The translations under genes and the position numbers were made by a program. A stretch of 64,000 nt of DNA from Acrasis kona. Its lineage: Eukaryota > Heterolobosea > Eutetramitea > Acrasida > Acrasidae. The number at the start of each line of letters is the position of its first letter. Positions within the stretch are counted from its first letter, which is position 1. The notes under the pieces were generated by a model, which saw only the letters and a list, made by a program, of their open reading frames with translations, had not been told where the DNA came from and ran no database searches. Positions 1 through 10,668 of the stretch are shown here, piece by piece. The DNA is taken from the NCBI GenBank assembly GCA_026419775.2, contig JAOPGA020000191.1, forward strand, positions 87,966-151,965. Direction: 5' to 3'.

Positions 1-2435
1 TTTTATTAATTTATCAATTTTGTAAACAAAGTTATCTCTGTTACCAGGAGAGAACAACAAGGAAGTGGAATGCTTTGAAGGTGTATTTGCAGACACATTA
101 CCATTAGAATACATCTTTTCAGTGTTGATGGTTATGGGCGTAACTGCAGATGCGGAGCGTTGGGAGGATTTAAATTGAACATCTTGAGAGGAGTTTACAT
201 TTTTAAGAGTAGAAATTGAAATTTTAGGAGAAGAAGCAAAAGATTGATTGTTTTTGCCAATAAAGCTCGAAAAAGATTGCACACCCACGGATTGATTATT
301 ATAGCTCTTGGCTTCTTGACCAGCGATTTCGCTTTCCAAGTGATGTATGTATTGCTTTAGTTGAGCAACTTGATCTTCTTCGGCATCTTTGTTGTTGTCA
401 GAATATAAATTGTGAATAGAGTTTGAGCTCATATTTAAAGCGGAGCTGCTGCTATTAAGAACTCTCTTAAACCTAGACAACTCATCTACAAATACATTGT
501 GAAGTGCTTTGAATTGGTTGTTCATGTACTTCTTATCTCCTTCACTATCATTCGCAAGGGAACCAACTACAGTTTGCATTTGTTGCTCCAGCTTTTTAAG
601 AGCCGATAAGTGCTCTTCTTGTAGATTTGAAACCTTTTGTTCTTGCTTTTGGTCAATGTCCCTGAAAAGCTCCAACTGTGATTGTAAATTATTACACAAG
701 CTCTCCTTTTCTGACAATAGATGAGCAGAATGAGCTCTTTGACGATCATGAGACTCTATTATTTCCTTTACTTCCTGCTTGTGTTTTTCGATAATTTCTT
801 CAGTTTTGGCTACGTTCTCCTCAGATACCTTCAACATTTCTACTCGATGACTAGTCTCAGCTATTTTCATCTCCTGCTGAGATTCTTCTAGCATATGAGA
901 TAATCGCTGACACTCGTGCTTATATTGTTCGGAGTCACGCTCAGCTTTTTCTAATTTTTCTTGTAGCTGTTTCTTCTTTTCTTCATATTCAGCTATATAG
1001 CTATTTCTAACTTTCTTCTCATTATTTAAATCGTCGTGCCATGAACTAATTTTTAAACTCCAAGAATGTTCGGCTCTTGATAGCTGTTGGCTGTGCTCCT
1101 CCTGAAGAGCTTCCAACTTGAATTGGAGCTCTTTGGAGTGCATTTCGGAGTCAGCTTCAATCTTTTTGGATAATCGACTCTTATCAGCTTTTAACACCTC
1201 TATGTGCTCTGTATAGTGGTCGCTTAGCTTTTCTAGACGATCCTCATAATCTTTTACCAAATCCTCCAATCTCTTTTCGAATTCTTTATCGCTACGCGTT
1301 TGTCTCTGTTCATATTCTTGTTGTTGTCTTGATAGCTGACCTTCGTAGTGCTCTTTGAGTCCTGTTAACTTATTTGACCACTCGGTATTTGAGAGCTGCA
1401 ATGAGGCATTGTGCTCTGATTTCAATTTTTGAATTTCGAACGTATAAGTCTCGGCTGTTTCCTCCTTCTTTTTTTGAGAGATTTTAATTTGTTCTGATTT
1501 GTTTTCCAACTTTTGTTTAAGGTCTGCAATTGTAATTTGGTCTTGAATTTGCCTGTCTTGATGATTAGATATCACGTCGTTTGCCTCCTTCAACTCTTTT
1601 GATAATCTATTACTGTTCTCGAGTGTTTTTTTGAGTTCTTCTTCGAATGCGTCGCATCGTAGTTTGACATCACTAACTTCCTCTAATAAATTGTTCCTAG
1701 CATCGTTGGCGGCATCGTTTATTAGAACTTTGATTCTGTCGTTTTGGTCTTGGTTGGCTGACTCTAAGCGTTTGATTAAACTCTTTCTTTCGCTTTGTAG
1801 GCGCACCAGTTCCTTTTCTAATTTCTCAATGTGTAGTACTGATTCAATTACGATTGATTTTTGATGTTCTAATTGCCCTTGTTGAACAATGTGCGTAGGG
1901 TTTGATTCCATGAGTTGTTCGTACTCTGATACTCTTGACTTGTATTTGCTGACCTCTTGTTGCAGCTCTTCGTTCTGCTTTAAAACTCTGGAAATTTGTT
2001 CATTTTCAACATTGGATTGTTCCTCCAACTTGTGTTGTAAAGCCTCGCTTTGACTACGAGATTTAGTTTCGACGTTTAGTATAACTTACAGATGGAGTTG
2101 ATTGAACTGCTCATGAAAATCTGCTTCTGAAATGTTAAATGCACTTGTTGAATTTCTAAACATGAGATGTGATTATCAAATGAGACGTACGTTGAAATGT
2201 CTTTTTTGGAAATGTTTGAAATGTTCTGAGCATCTCTATAACTTTGAAGCGCATTTCTAGAATGCAATAGCAAGAGTTTTGTGTCTTCAATCGTTTTTTG
2301 TTGTTGTTTAATCATATGTTTTAACTCTGATTTGTTTGGCGAAGGGGTGTCGGTAGTCTCTGACAAGTCACTGTCAAACATACTGTTACCGCCGAAGAAG
2401 GTACTGTCACCAACGCTTGTGCGAGTGACATTCAT
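1..2435 (-). CDS. Long coiled-coil protein, 3' end outside window
   Basis: Three exons: 2435-2191, 2155-2090 and 2053 running off position 1. The introns are 35 nt (GTACGT...TTTAG) and 36 nt (GTAAGT...GTAG), and both are needed to keep one frame. The 788 visible codons start with about 60 polar residues (MNVTRTSVGDSTFFGG). Residues from about 100 to 690 are almost unbroken Glu/Lys/Gln/Leu heptad coiled coil. The last 90 residues seen are Ser/Asn-rich and disordered. No catalytic domain is visible. This build is typical of centrosomal, Golgi or cytoskeletal scaffolds, but the family cannot be named. The start ATG lies 103 bp from the divergent MOCOS gene. Confidence 0.8.
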
Positions 2436-2538
2436 GGCAGAAGGAAAATAACAGATACTAGAGTGGCGGGAGTTATGTCAACCAAACAACGATTTTAAAC
2501 GAAGTTTTACAAAAAAAGGTGCATAATCAATTTCGAAA

Positions 2539-4785
2539 ATGGAGTTCAATCAACATGCCACTTTGATTGAATCCATCATCAACACCGACTTTTCAGAAGC
2601 GCAGCGGGCAGAAACGCACTTGGACCACGCAGCCAGTACTATTTGCGCAAACTCTGTACTTTTCAAAGTATTTCAAGACTTTCAGAGTAATTTGTATACA
2701 AACCCACATAGTCAAAGCCCTGCATCAATCAGAACAAATAAACAAATACAATCCGTGAGAGAACGCATCTGTAACTTTTTTGGAACGAGTATTGATGTCT
2801 ATGATGTTGTCTTCACCCTGAACGCCACTCACGCTATGAAACTAGTTGGGGAGTCCTTTCCATTTGAGGAGGGTTCAGAGTTCATTTGTCTAAAAGAAAG
2901 TGCACACAACTCACTGCTTGGGGTTAGAGAATTTTGTTGTGAGAAAAGCGGAAGGTTTGGAGTTCTTGATGTTCAAGACATTGAATCAAACCTACAAATG
3001 AACAAACAAAACGAACAACAACCCACAGTCCATCATTTATTCGCATATCCCGCAGAGTGCAACTCAACCGGCAAAAAATACCCACAAAGCTGGACGGATC
3101 ACATTCAATCAAAGACAACTCCCTTTTTAGGCTCCGAATCAAAGAATGGACAATGGCATGTACTTTTAGATGCTGCAAAGTTTGCATCAACCAATACATT
3201 AGATCTCGATGTGCACAAACCCGATTTTGTAAGCGTCAGCTTCTACAAAATTTTTGGGTACCCATCAGGATTAGGTGCCCTACTGGTGAGACGTGATACA
3301 AATGTATTACAAAAGAGATACTTTTCAGGAGGCACCGTAGTGGTGAGTGCGGGTGATGTTCGATATCACGAACTAAGAAAAAGCATCCACGAGAGATTTG
3401 AAGATGGAACCATTCCGTTCATGAATGTGATTGCACTGGGTGTTGTCATGGACGAATTACCCAAATTGTGTGGTTATTCGGATCCAAGGTCTTTTATTAA
3501 TTTTGTATCGTCCTATACCGGATATTTGAACGAAATCATGTATAATAAACTTTTGAATACAAACCATCACAACGGGTCTCCTGTGTGTGAAATTTATTCT
3601 TATCATTCTGGATCCTCAATTATAAACATGAACTTTTTAAGAAGTGATGGCTCACATCTTGGTTACTCCACCGTAACGCAAGCCGCACACCTTCATAATA
3701 TTAATTTGAGGAGTGGTTGTTTTTGTAATCCTGGTGCTTGTCATAAAAATTTAAAACTTACTGCGGAAGATCAACGAAATCATTATGCACAGGGACATGT
3801 ATGTTGGGACAACAGGGACGTGATAGCAGGTAAACCTACCGGAAGTATTCGTATTAGTTGGGGATGGTGCTCGACACTTTCTGATGTGGAGAAGTTCATG
3901 AACATGGTACACGAATGTCTTGTGGAGAAGAATAGAGAATCAATCATCAGTAGTGGTAACCAAGAAATATATTTATCAAAATTGTATATTTATCCAATAA
4001 AAAGTTGTGCTGCCATGGAAGTCATTGGCGAATGGCCACTGACAGAGGCAGGTCCACTTTTCGACAGAGAATGGACGATTGTTGACCAAAAGGGTTCTTA
4101 TTTATCTCAAAAAAAACATCCACGTATGAGCTTGATTACACCTCGTATTGATCTTGACGCTGGTGCGATGTTTGTGAGTTGTGGCCAAACTTCTATCAGA
4201 ATAGATCTGAACGAGTATCCTCAAGTGACTGGTAACAACTATCGCGTGTGTGGCAGCAAAGTAGAAGGTCTTATTTACAAAGAAGATGTAAATAGTGTTT
4301 TAAGTGATTTCCTTGAAGTCACCTGTTTTTTAGTGCGGAAGAGCCCTCTTGTTGATAGATATACAAGAGGGACCAAAGATTTGATCAACTTTTCAAACGA
4401 AGCACAGTTTTTGATGGTGTCGAGGGCAAGTCTTGACGACTTGAATAATAGATTGTTTGATGAGGTGACTGAGAGCTCTGACTGGTTGATTGAAAGGTTC
4501 AGACCGAATTTAGTTGTTGAAGGTAACATTGCTCCATACTCAGAAGACCTAATCAAACAACTGCGTATTGGTAATGTAGAGATGTCGGTTGTAGATTTAT
4601 GCAACAGATGCACGATGATATGCGTGGATCGCGAGACTTTAACTGTCACAAGTGAGCCACTTAGAACTTTAATGCAGTACAGGAGGGACGGAAGTCGTGT
4701 GTTGTTTGGTATTTTGTTGTCACTGAAGACTATTACACCACAAAACCTTCGTGTGCATGATAAGGTGATTTTCGAAAATAAATAA
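2539..4785 (+). CDS. MOCOS: Molybdenum cofactor sulfurase (NifS-like + MOSC)
   Basis: Single exon, 748 aa, the usual length for the family. Residues about 20-460 form a class-V aminotransferase (NifS-like) domain. The PLP lysine lies in SFYKIFG near residue 237, and the persulfide-carrying cysteine motif GCFCNPGACH lies near residues 394-402. Residues about 475-745 form MOSC N- and C-terminal domains, ending LCNRCTMICVD...GILLSL. The family takes sulfur from cysteine and converts the oxo-Mo cofactor of xanthine dehydrogenase and aldehyde oxidase to the sulfido form in the cytosol. All key motifs are intact. It lies head-to-tail with the sirtuin, 94 bp downstream. Confidence 0.95.
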   Translation: MEFNQHATLIESIINTDFSEAQRAETHLDHAASTICANSVLFKVFQDFQSNLYTNPHSQSPASIRTNKQIQSVRERICNFFGTSIDVYDVVFTLNATHAMKLVGESFPFEEGSEFICLKESAHNSLLGVREFCCEKSGRFGVLDVQDIESNLQMNKQNEQQPTVHHLFAYPAECNSTGKKYPQSWTDHIQSKTTPFLGSESKNGQWHVLLDAAKFASTNTLDLDVHKPDFVSVSFYKIFGYPSGLGALLVRRDTNVLQKRYFSGGTVVVSAGDVRYHELRKSIHERFEDGTIPFMNVIALGVVMDELPKLCGYSDPRSFINFVSSYTGYLNEIMYNKLLNTNHHNGSPVCEIYSYHSGSSIINMNFLRSDGSHLGYSTVTQAAHLHNINLRSGCFCNPGACHKNLKLTAEDQRNHYAQGHVCWDNRDVIAGKPTGSIRISWGWCSTLSDVEKFMNMVHECLVEKNRESIISSGNQEIYLSKLYIYPIKSCAAMEVIGEWPLTEAGPLFDREWTIVDQKGSYLSQKKHPRMSLITPRIDLDAGAMFVSCGQTSIRIDLNEYPQVTGNNYRVCGSKVEGLIYKEDVNSVLSDFLEVTCFLVRKSPLVDRYTRGTKDLINFSNEAQFLMVSRASLDDLNNRLFDEVTESSDWLIERFRPNLVVEGNIAPYSEDLIKQLRIGNVEMSVVDLCNRCTMICVDRETLTVTSEPLRTLMQYRRDGSRVLFGILLSLKTITPQNLRVHDKVIFENK

Positions 4786-4879
4786 TGTAATGATAACAAT
4801 AAACTCATATTATGTAATAACTAAAGGTTGTTGGTGGTGTCACATAAAATACCTTTGGTTTTAAATGCTTTTGTAATAA

Positions 4880-5833
4880 ATGAGTCAATTAACAGAAATG
4901 TCTGTCATCAAAAGAGCTGCTGAAACATTGAAACGTGCTGATTATGTTCTAATAACTGCAGGAGCGGGTAAGAGAGATTGACGTCATTGATTAACATGAA
5001 GGTCTTGGTGTTGACTCTGGCTTACCTGATTTTAGAGGGGTTGAGGGCTTTTGGCGAGCGTATCCACCCATGAAGCAGTTAAATTTGAGATTCGAGGAGA
5101 TGAGCACACCGAGATGGTTTAAAGAAGATCCACAACTTGCATGTATGGCATCTATAGGATTTACCATTTAATTTTAGGGGGTTTTTTTGGACACCGTCAA
5201 AATTTATATAAAACGAAAGATCCACACGATGGCTATCACATTCTCAAGAGAATCGTTGATTCAAAAGGTCCAGATTCATACTTTATACACACGTCTAATG
5301 TAGACGGTCATTTTGAAAGAGTATTTCCAAAAGAAAAAATATACGAGTGTCATGGTTCAATTCAGCATTTACAATGCACCAAACGCTGTGATGGCATTTG
5401 GGGAGTACAGGATCATCACGAACAAAAATTTCCAATCAATGTAGATCCAGTTACTTTTAGGGCACAAGGAGAATTACCAAAGTGTCCCACATGTGATGCA
5501 TTGTGTAGACCTAATGTACTAATGTTCAGCGACTCTTATTGGAACACTGAGAGAGAAGAAGAACAAGAAGCTTTTAGAAGTGAGTGGTTAGACAAGGTAC
5601 TCCAACAATGCAAGCAAGGTAAAAAGATGGCAATCATCGAGATCGGAGCAGGTAAATACGTTCCAACGATTAGATACCTAAGCGAAAATATGGCAAGAAC
5701 AACGAAAGGAACTCTTATACGGATAAATGTTAGGGAATCAGAGATGGATCGAATCGAAAGTGACAGCAACATTTCAATCTCACTTGGCGGTCTTGAGGCA
5801 CTGACATTAATAGAAAAAGAATTGTTTGAATAA
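4880..5833 (+). CDS. Sirtuin (NAD-dependent protein deacylase)
   Basis: Exons 4880-4967, 5002-5142 and 5178-5833, with introns of 34 and 35 nt, giving 294 aa. The Rossmann motif reads GAGLGVDSGLPDF once the first intron is removed. The usual TQNID motif is replaced by TSNVDGHF. The catalytic histidine is in ECHGSI. A zinc site is formed by CTKRC (three residues between cysteines rather than the usual two) and CPTC. The family removes acyl groups from lysine using NAD. The TSNVDGHF variant resembles a sirtuin branch I associate with bacteria, so the substrate cannot be guessed. No targeting peptide is obvious. Confidence 0.92.
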
Positions 5834-5945
5834 ACGGCTTTCCGACACATTGACCTAATTGTTAGGAGTTCTTCCAATAACATGTTTTTATTTTTAGTGA
5901 ATTTTTTCGTCAACCCTGAAATTATTTATAGACAACCAACACAAC

Positions 5946-7235
5946 ATGTCACAATACGGCATTGACCCACAGTCAATAAATGTTATAGAAGCAGTGAATG
6001 TCAATGAGATTGATAACGATAGCATAACTGCACCACCCACTGCATCTGAGCGCTTAAGAGGAATATTCGAAAGCAAGACTGTGGAAAATGGATATTTCGA
6101 TCTACCTCACTTGGACGACTATGAGGGCACTGGAAAAGGGTACGGATATGGATATGGATACGATGGATCATTCAAGAAGAGATTCCATCACAGCACCAGC
6201 GCCGGAAATCTATACCAAGATGAATTTCACAATGCAGCACCTGACAACAGCTACAGCACTTTTAAGAGCTCTTCAGATGGTTATAATGCGCCATCAGTTG
6301 AGGGCAAATTAATAGGACCAAGTAAATTTGTTGCCATTACAGATTTTCCCTCTCGCCTCACCTTCAAGAGACCTGACATGATTTTTGCATACATTTTGGA
6401 ATGGATAACAGCCTTTGCTCTGTTTGGTTTAGGATTGGTCATGTACAGTGCACCTTATCCAGATCGTTGGTTTAGACTAAGTGACGCTTCTCTATCCTAT
6501 CCAGCTCTACCCTCCATTCTTCCAGATTGGTCCATTTTTGTTATCAACATTGCTTGCCCTCTTGCACTGGTGGCCATTATATGGTTGGCAGTCGTGCGCA
6601 ACGGTCACGATTTACATCATGCAGTACTAGGACTCGCCGCATCACTTTCCTTTGCCTTCTTCTTCTCCACCTTCCTGTGGGTGGTCGTTGGAGGGTTGAG
6701 ACCAGATTTTTTGGAGAGGTGCAATCCAAACATGAACATTGTAAATTCCCTCAAGACCCAGAGAACCAAAGCATACTCGAGCGACGTTTATTTTAGACAA
6801 TCAGAAATTTGTCAATCCTACTTTAATAATGTTTGGAGTTTTGGAACTTATTCGCCCGCATTTCCAAGTGCAACTGCTTCGAGCGCTATGGCTGGTTGGT
6901 TTTTTGCAATGCTATATATTGGAGGAAAGACAAATACTTGGAGGTTGAGCTTGGGACACTTTTGGAAGTTTCTACCATTCGTCTTTTTCCCCATGTGTTC
7001 CATGTTGGCCGTTTCATTGACACGCATAAGAGATAATTCAAATTCTTGGTACGATGTGTGCATGGGTTGGGTTATCGGATTGGTCACATCGCTCGTCTCT
7101 TACCGATTGCACTATTGTTCAATCTTTGGTATGAGCTGCTACATTCCAAACTATTATCTATGGAGACACGTCAACAAATACATTTTAGAAAAGTTATCAA
7201 CAAGACAAATGGAAAAAATAATAATCAAGAATTAA
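5946..7235 (+). CDS. PAP2-fold membrane protein, probable pseudo-phosphatase
   Basis: Single exon, 429 aa. The first 140 residues are polar and include a GYGYGYGY run. About six membrane segments follow, laid out like lipid phosphate phosphatases. The three active-site motifs can be aligned but are broken. GGLRPDF (near 248) lacks the lysine seven residues before the Arg. PSATAS (near 306) replaces PSGH. TRIRDNSNSWYDV (near 358-370) has Ser where the second catalytic His belongs. The fold is clear; dephosphorylation of phosphatidate or lysophosphatidate is not expected. It may bind lipid or regulate another enzyme. The stop codon is 7 bp from the convergent CSN1 stop. Confidence 0.85.
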   Translation: MSQYGIDPQSINVIEAVNVNEIDNDSITAPPTASERLRGIFESKTVENGYFDLPHLDDYEGTGKGYGYGYGYDGSFKKRFHHSTSAGNLYQDEFHNAAPDNSYSTFKSSSDGYNAPSVEGKLIGPSKFVAITDFPSRLTFKRPDMIFAYILEWITAFALFGLGLVMYSAPYPDRWFRLSDASLSYPALPSILPDWSIFVINIACPLALVAIIWLAVVRNGHDLHHAVLGLAASLSFAFFFSTFLWVVVGGLRPDFLERCNPNMNIVNSLKTQRTKAYSSDVYFRQSEICQSYFNNVWSFGTYSPAFPSATASSAMAGWFFAMLYIGGKTNTWRLSLGHFWKFLPFVFFPMCSMLAVSLTRIRDNSNSWYDVCMGWVIGLVTSLVSYRLHYCSIFGMSCYIPNYYLWRHVNKYILEKLSTRQMEKIIIKN

Positions 7236-7242
7236 AAACATT

Positions 7243-8577
7243 TTACATCATCATTTGGTTCTTGTTTGCCGTTCTTCTTAATGGCTTTACTGCAAAGTCC
7301 TTGTGCTTCATAATGTTCATTCTCAAAATGTTATTTTCAGTGTCGTGAATGTAAGAATCTCCCAAATCAATAACCCTCTGGAAAGTGTTGTTCCGTTGGT
7401 CCGTCATGCGGGCGTACAAAATCTTGTTGTGCGAATCGATGCGTGCCTTGATTTGTTTTTCTTGAATCAATGTTGCCACTTCCTTCTCCAAGTCAACTAC
7501 GGAGGTGTTGAACACTTTGGCCATGCGGTTCATGTCAACGCTTGTAAATGGACTCACATATTGAATTAATGATCTGCTGCGAATCTTTTGGTAGAGCGGT
7601 TGAACGTGATCTCTCAAATGAATGTCAAACACAAGTTCTGGGAGTAACCTATCAAGACCAGTCAATGCTGATGTGTATCTAGACTCGTAGAAATCTTGAA
7701 TAAGTTCACGTACTAGAGGCACCAACTCCAAAAAGTTCTTAAAACTGGAATTATCCAACAACTGAAAAAATGTGAAAATGAAAAAATGATAAAACTTACA
7801 TTGTACAGTTCACGACGATCAAAGGTGGCTAATGCGGTAAGACCTGCATAAATGGCAATGTCTTGCAAGGAAATGACATCGTTGAACTCATCACCCAACG
7901 AAACATCACATTCCAATAACTTCTTGGCTACTGTCTTGTACTTTTTGCTCTCAAGGTTATACAATGCACTTGCAACTGCGATCTTGCTGACGGCTACCTT
8001 GTCCTGACCCTCTGCAATGTCTGGTGTTTGTTCTGCTTTTTGTACGTATTGGTTGATGGTGTTAAAGTTTCCGGTTTCAATACCAATTTTGATTACACTC
8101 AAGCACATGTGGATAATGTGTTTGGAGGAGGTGCAATAGTCTCTTGTACGAAGGTATGACTTGAAAGCATTTTGTAGTTCCCCTCTTGCAAAGTAAAAGT
8201 CTCCAAGTTCATTGTGACCCATGCGGATGGACTCCTTGATGAGGTTGGTTCTGAAAGAGTTTAATTCAATTTCCAATTTTTCAAGCGTTTTGGCTGCTTC
8301 TTGATCAACTGAGCTGACCCATGCCTCATCATACTTTTCATTAAGACTGAGAAAAATTAGTTTAAAAAATAAAAGTAGAAAACACGAACTCATTAGCGAA
8401 TTTTTCTAATACTTCTTTGTATAATTGCGTATTAATTCCAGTCTTAAGTTGCTTCACGGCTAGGCGTGCAGCCTCTGAGCGGAGTTCTTTACTATTTTCT
8501 GCCGCAAATATAAGACGCTTAACTTTCGTAAGACCTGTATAGTTTGAAATGTATTGTTCAAGATCGAAGGACGACAT
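7243..8577 (-). CDS. CSN1: COP9 signalosome subunit 1
   Basis: Exons 8577-8390, 8346-7800 and 7761-7243, with introns of 43 nt (GTTCGT donor, chosen by frame) and 38 nt (GTAAGT), giving 417 aa. The N-terminus DLEQYISNYTGLTKVKRL matches CSN1/GPS1. A helical repeat region follows, then a C-terminal PCI domain (DNSSFKNFLEL...FNTSVVDLEKEVATLI...ARIDSHNKILYAR). In the COP9 signalosome this subunit scaffolds the complex that removes NEDD8 from cullins. The related proteasome subunit Rpn7 is the alternative, but the N-terminus favours CSN1. The tail ends in three methionines just before the stop. Confidence 0.9.
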
Positions 8578-8738
8578 GGTGGGTATGATCGATGTTTGCT
8601 TGAGTTCCTGTTGGGAAGTTGACCTTTATTAAGCAATATCCAATCAAATTAGTTGTAATTGAGATTAACAAGAATTATGTTTTCATGAATCAAACAACGT
8701 CAAAGAATTTAATTGAAAATTTGTTTATTTACATGTAT

Positions 8739-9569
8739 TTATCTGCGTGCTGCAATTTGTAACAAACCAGCAATAAGGTATAAACCACCGGCAATGACCC
8801 ACAAGACACCAGCTTGTGTTTGGAATGATCTGGTTTCAGCAGCTCTTAAGAAACTGTGCCATGCGATGGAACCAAGTAGTAACAATACGGAGGCAACTGT
8901 GTACATGACTGTAGCGATACCGTTCAAGTACAAGCTGGAGATCAAACTCTTTGGTGCAACTTGGAAGGTTCCGTTAGTGCGGCTGTTCATGTTGCTCATG
9001 AAGGTGTGGTACAAGAAAATACCATCAATGATGGCACCGTAATTGCGGATCAAAAAGTAGGCAAGGATTAGTGAGGAACCAATGATCCAGATGATAGTAC
9101 CAGCGTTGAAAGTGTCGAACCTGGCACTTCCGGCTAACCATAGAGCGGCACCAATGATCATGAGGATGCTTCCTAAGAAGAAGGCAATGCTTCCGAAGAT
9201 GTTCAAAAAGTGGTATGGTGTTCTTGAATTCTTGTTTCCAAGGTCAAATCCTCCTACGAATGCGAATATTGATGCCAATGTGAAGAATGAGAAGGCAATG
9301 ATCCATAGGACACCGCTTGCAACGTAATGGTATCCAAAGTCTGCCAAACTGATGGCGGCACCGACTAGTAGTAGGACGCCTCCAATGAACATGGATAGAC
9401 CCATAAGGGCACCCATGATTTGTGATAAAACCTGTGACTTTGCTTGGACAGGTGTTGCATAAGCGGTCTGTGTAACGGTCGTCTGTGTGACTGTTGTTGC
9501 TCCTGGTCCGTCCAATACCTTAGTTGGGACTGTTGATGGTAGTACTGTTGTTGATGTGCTGTTCATCAT
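8739..9569 (-). CDS. Multi-pass membrane protein, possibly YrhK-like
   Basis: Single exon, 276 aa from the first ATG (9569; a second ATG follows at once). The first 55 residues are Thr/Val/Pro-rich and polar. The rest holds about eight hydrophobic helices with recurring pairs such as FGSIAFFLGSILMIIGA and SVLLLLGSIAWH. That Gly-Ser helix pattern recalls the YrhK domain of unknown function. The C-terminus is short and basic (QIAARR). There are no catalytic residues, signal peptide or large loops. An open frame extends upstream to 9707, but it is AT-rich and has no better ATG. No function can be given. Confidence 0.75.
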   Translation of the reverse strand: MMNSTSTTVLPSTVPTKVLDGPGATTVTQTTVTQTAYATPVQAKSQVLSQIMGALMGLSMFIGGVLLLVGAAISLADFGYHYVASGVLWIIAFSFFTLASIFAFVGGFDLGNKNSRTPYHFLNIFGSIAFFLGSILMIIGAALWLAGSARFDTFNAGTIIWIIGSSLILAYFLIRNYGAIIDGIFLYHTFMSNMNSRTNGTFQVAPKSLISSLYLNGIATVMYTVASVLLLLGSIAWHSFLRAAETRSFQTQAGVLWVIAGGLYLIAGLLQIAARR

Positions 9570-10046
9570 GTTGTGTTTTTTTTTGTGTATTTCTGAAGAT
9601 AACTGCGCGTTTAAATATATCTCATCTTTTAATAATAGAAATATAAAAATAATTATTACTTTTTTTATACAATTGCGCGAAAAAAGGATTCCGTTTGAAA
9701 CAATCAAAGTTATTTGCCTAGACCCAACATCAGATGGTTGCGGTCTTCACGTGGCGAGGTCAACGATACTTATAACACGTGTCGCCACGTGATCAATACA
9801 TATGAGCAACAATACGGGAACCAGTATTCGCTTATATATTTGGTGTAATTTTAGTGTAAGGTAACTCATCAATAACCATTGACGGGGGCTTGGTAAAACT
9901 ACCAATAAACTTACAGGCTATCCCTGTTTTATAAAAAGACCTGAGATGGCATTCTTCGCCTCCTCCAGTGTCTCTGACTTCACTACCATTTGAAATAAAG
10001 TAGCACCCCTACATACCATGAATCTAGTTGATAATTGGTTTCATAT
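9570..10046. other. Gene-free stretch of about 480 bp
   Basis: Upstream of the membrane protein gene and left of the mobile-element relic. It is AT-rich, with no reading frame worth calling and no tRNA-like cloverleaf. An imperfect CACGTG-rich patch lies at 9745-9795 (acgtggcgag, cacgtgtcgccacgtg). It could be a control element, but nothing shows that directly. Confidence 0.5.
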
Positions 10047-10054
10047 CCCTTACA

Positions 10055-10088
10055 GGCCTAAAAGACGACTTAAGTCGTCTTTCAGGCC
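10055..10088. repeat. 34-bp near-perfect palindrome centred on TTAA
   Basis: The halves GGCCTAAAAGACGACTT and AAGTCGTCTTTCAGGCC are reverse complements with one mismatch. The centre is TTAA, the piggyBac target sequence. It lies 8 bp inside the left end of the element and overlaps the end of the transposase remnant. It could fold as a hairpin and act as a subterminal element or a terminator. Confidence 0.85.
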
Positions 10089-10309
10089 CAACTATGTAGA
10101 GACCTCAAAAATGCACTTTTAATAGATTTTTTTGAACAGTTATGTTTATAAACAGTGTCTTTTATGGTATTCATTAAAACATTCCCTTCTAAGTGAAAAT
10201 GCATGTCACAAGCTTTACAATAGTATCTTGTCTCAGATCTCTTGCCTTTTTCTCTACAATTCTGACACCGCTTTCTATTGTTAGGATGCTTAGTTAACCA
10301 ATGCTTCAT
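10082..10309 (-). pseudogene. piggyBac transposase C-terminal domain remnant
   Basis: The frame reads H-P-N-N-R-K-R-C-x2-C then about ten residues, Y-Y-C-x2-C-x3-F-H. This is the cross-brace zinc domain typical at the end of piggyBac transposases, where it binds the transposon ends. Upstream the frame stays open for about 30 codons and then meets a TGA near 10395, so it is not joined to the N-terminal fragment. It is too short to be an active transposase. Confidence 0.6.
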
Positions 10310-10464
10310 ACTGGTATTTGCATTAGTTCCTTGTCTTTTCTTAACTGAAACACCTATCTCCTTTACAATGTTATAAATGAACTGAAGTTGACTTTGACGT
10401 CAATTGATTGTCTTCAAGTTTCGAAAAATGATCCATGCATTAACAACCATCATTTTCACTAATG

Positions 10465-10668
10465 CTATTGTTTGACAAAGAGTGTATCTCTTTTTGCGAT
10501 GTCTAAATAAATAAAAGCAACATTAAAATCCTCATCACTCAAGTCGGTTGCTTCACTATCATAATCTGGTGGCTGTGTGTCGCGCTTATGTATTTGTTGT
10601 TTACGCGGCAGAGCATTGCGGCTCTTAAATTTGTGCTGTCGGCCGGCTTTCGGAACACGAGATACCAT
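10465..10668 (-). pseudogene. piggyBac-like N-terminal remnant
   Basis: A 67-codon frame beginning with ATG at 10668. A basic start (KAGRQHKFKSRNALPRK) is followed by an acidic patch (DYDSEATDLSDEDF), a common layout of piggyBac transposase N-termini. The link to the C-terminal fragment rests on shared strand, order and placement inside the inverted ends rather than on sequence. On its own it would be an unassigned short ORF. Confidence 0.4.

Noticed and set aside
4275-4808. 177-codon minus-strand frame
   Set aside because: It lies wholly opposite the MOSC domain of the MOCOS gene, which has intact motifs; the antisense product has no recognisable feature.
6125-6165. GGATAT repeats in the PAP2-like gene
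   Set aside because: A short codon repeat (Gly-Tyr) inside a coding region, not a satellite or CRISPR-like array.
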